The notes under the pieces: generated by a model
Told to the model about the DNA's origin: nothing
What the model saw: only the letters and a program-made list of their open reading frames with translations
Database searches by the model: none
Translations under genes and position numbers: made by a program
Source of the DNA: Leptospira chreensis
Lineage (GTDB): Bacteria > Spirochaetota > Leptospiria > Leptospirales > Leptospiraceae
Assembly (NCBI RefSeq): GCF_016919165.1
Contig: NZ_JAFFPS010000024.1
Span: 1 to 16,503 of the forward strand
Direction of reading: 5' to 3'
DNA: 16,503 bases
In this document: positions 15,394-16,503 of the stretch, piece after piece
Position numbering within the stretch: position 1 is the stretch's first letter
How the letters are laid out: the number at the start of each line of letters is the position of its first letter

Positions 15394-16503
15394 ATGGTAT
15401 CTCAAAAAAATATTATTATCATAGGGGCCGGACCTGCGGGACTCACTTCCGGTTATTTATTAGCAAAGAAGGGCTTTGGTGTAACCATTTTAGAAGCAGA
15501 TGAAAGATATGTGGGAGGAATTTCGCGTACAGAATCGATCAATGGATTTTATTTTGATATTGGTGGACATCGTTTTTTTTCTAAGTCCAAAGAAGTAGAA
15601 GACTTATGGACCGAGTTGTTGCCCAACGATATGTTGGACCGTCCTCGTTCTTCACGAATTTATTATAACAACAAATTTTATGCATATCCTCTAAAAGCAT
15701 TTGAGGCTTTGTTTAACTTAGGAATTATTGAATCAATTCTCTGTGTATTATCATATGTAAAATCCAGTATTTTCCCTGTGAAAAATCCAAAGAATTTTGA
15801 AGATTGGGTTACGAATCAGTTCGGAAAAAGATTATTCGCGATTTTTTTTAAGACATACACTGAAAAAGTTTGGGGAATGGATACAAAAGACATTTCTGCT
15901 GATTGGGCTGCACAAAGAATCAAAGGATTATCCTTATCTTCAGCGATATGGAACGCGATCAAACCAAAGTCGAAAGTTAGAGATAAATCAAAGCTGATTA
16001 AAACACTAATCGATTCATTTCGCTATCCAAGAAGAGGGCCAGGAATGGTTTGGGATGCTGCTGCCAGCAAAATCCAGGAGATGGGTGGTGAAATCAAGAT
16101 GGGTGTGTTTGTAAATCAACTCGAACTGATTGATAACGTTTGGAAAGTTCATGGTGTCACAAAATCAGGTGGGAAAGAGATTTTTGAAAGTGATCACGTC
16201 ATTTCTTCGGCGCCAATGAGAGAACTTTTTCAAGCCATTGCTCATCCAGAAGTTTCGGCAAATGCTCTAAATTCTGCAAATTCACTTCGATATCGAGATT
16301 TTTTAACTGTAGCCTTAGTTGTAACCGAACAGAATGTATTCGACGATAATTGGATTTATATCCATGATCCATCAGTAAAGGTGGGAAGAATTCAAAACTT
16401 TAAAAGTTGGTCTCCTGAAATGGTACCTGATGAATCTTACAATTGTTATGGGCTCGAATACTTCTGTTTTGAGGGGGACGGCCTTTGGACTTCTTCAGAT
16501 GAA
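15394..16503 (+). CDS. FAD-dependent oxidoreductase (UDP-galactopyranose mutase / amine oxidase superfamily), 3' end missing
   Basis: The frame is open from ATG 15394 to the right edge, 370 codons with no stop. The N-terminus is a classic FAD-binding Rossmann segment: IIIIGAGPAGL (7-17), E34 ending strand 2, and VGGISRT (40-46). DIGGHRFFSKS (55-65) and a TYTEKVWG region with ISADWAAQRIKGLSL follow. These are features of the protoporphyrinogen-oxidase-like branch that often sits in polysaccharide loci, in the wider group that includes UDP-galactopyranose mutase. Canonical Glf is about 370-390 residues in total; this protein is already 370 and unfinished, so it is probably not Glf itself. AAGGA six bases upstream supports the start. 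The substrate is unknown; a sugar or lipid modification is the contextual guess. Confidence 0.88.
   Translation, partial: MVSQKNIIIIGAGPAGLTSGYLLAKKGFGVTILEADERYVGGISRTESINGFYFDIGGHRFFSKSKEVEDLWTELLPNDMLDRPRSSRIYYNNKFYAYPLKAFEALFNLGIIESILCVLSYVKSSIFPVKNPKNFEDWVTNQFGKRLFAIFFKTYTEKVWGMDTKDISADWAAQRIKGLSLSSAIWNAIKPKSKVRDKSKLIKTLIDSFRYPRRGPGMVWDAAASKIQEMGGEIKMGVFVNQLELIDNVWKVHGVTKSGGKEIFESDHVISSAPMRELFQAIAHPEVSANALNSANSLRYRDFLTVALVVTEQNVFDDNWIYIHDPSVKVGRIQNFKSWSPEMVPDESYNCYGLEYFCFEGDGLWTSSDE

Noticed and set aside
1195..15849. T8/A8 homopolymer tracts (for example 1195-1202, 2442-2449, 4766-4773, 7464-7471, 9620-9627, 14391-14398, 15573-15580, 15842-15849) as phase-variation switches
   Set aside because: They occur across many genes, none that I noticed exceeds eight bases, and most are Phe codons in hydrophobic or AT-rich sequence. 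All the genes holding them are in frame, so composition explains them.
15797..15997. A 66-codon open frame on the + strand within the oxidoreductase
   Set aside because: It lies in another frame of a well-conserved FAD enzyme and its product shows no recognisable features.

Overview
The window looks like the interior of a surface-polysaccharide (O-antigen / LPS, rfb-type) biosynthesis cluster from a spirochaete, most likely Leptospira. The base composition is strongly AT-rich, GTG and TTG starts are used freely, and one gene belongs to the LIC12133 methyltransferase family, which is named after a Leptospira interrogans locus. The genus is an inference; no rRNA or housekeeping gene is present to fix it. 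All genes lie on the + strand and are packed as an operon. Many junctions are stop/start overlaps (GTGA, ATGA or TAATG), and others have gaps of 3-40 bases.

Layout. 2-811: 3' part of a family 4 glycosyltransferase, WbuB-like, cut by the left edge. 808-2091: polyprenyl-phosphate sugar-1-phosphate transferase, which starts the lipid-linked repeat unit. 2117-3730: large multi-pass membrane protein, possibly a GT-C-type transferase. 3727-5022: EpsG-type polymerase (Wzy role). 5022-6323: Wzx flippase. 6339-7655: UDP-HexNAc 6-dehydrogenase (WbpA-like), supplying a uronic acid sugar nucleotide. 7659-8600: glycosyltransferase that resembles GnT-I (GT13). 8597-9391 and 9378-10085: two methyltransferases. 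10082-10507 and 10518-11603: FdtA-type isomerase and FdtB-type aminotransferase, which together make a dTDP-3-amino-3,6-dideoxyhexose. 11600-12655: DxD glycosyltransferase with a C-terminal membrane anchor. 12696-13472: GT2 glycosyltransferase. 13539-13724: apparent C-terminal remnant of a decayed gene. 13728-15365: second large membrane protein with a six-cysteine tail. 15394 to the right edge: FAD-dependent oxidoreductase (UDP-galactopyranose mutase / amine oxidase superfamily), cut by the edge.

How the genes work together (inference). The sugar transferase loads the first sugar on undecaprenyl phosphate. The cytoplasmic glycosyltransferases extend the unit with sugars that include a HexNAc-uronic acid and a 3-amino-3,6-dideoxyhexose, and the methyltransferases decorate it. 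Wzx flips the unit and the EpsG-type protein polymerises it. The two large membrane proteins may add side groups on the periplasmic face. Missing from the window are the dTDP-glucose front end (RmlA/RmlB), an acyltransferase to finish the amino sugar, and a recognisable O-antigen ligase or chain-length regulator.

I saw no rRNA, tRNA, CRISPR array, insertion sequence or strong terminator. The most notable points are the decayed gene before 13728, the FdtA/FdtB pair without an acyltransferase, the GnT-I-like enzyme, and two membrane proteins that share an H-[LI]-G-x-A ... H-x-P-G first-loop pattern.
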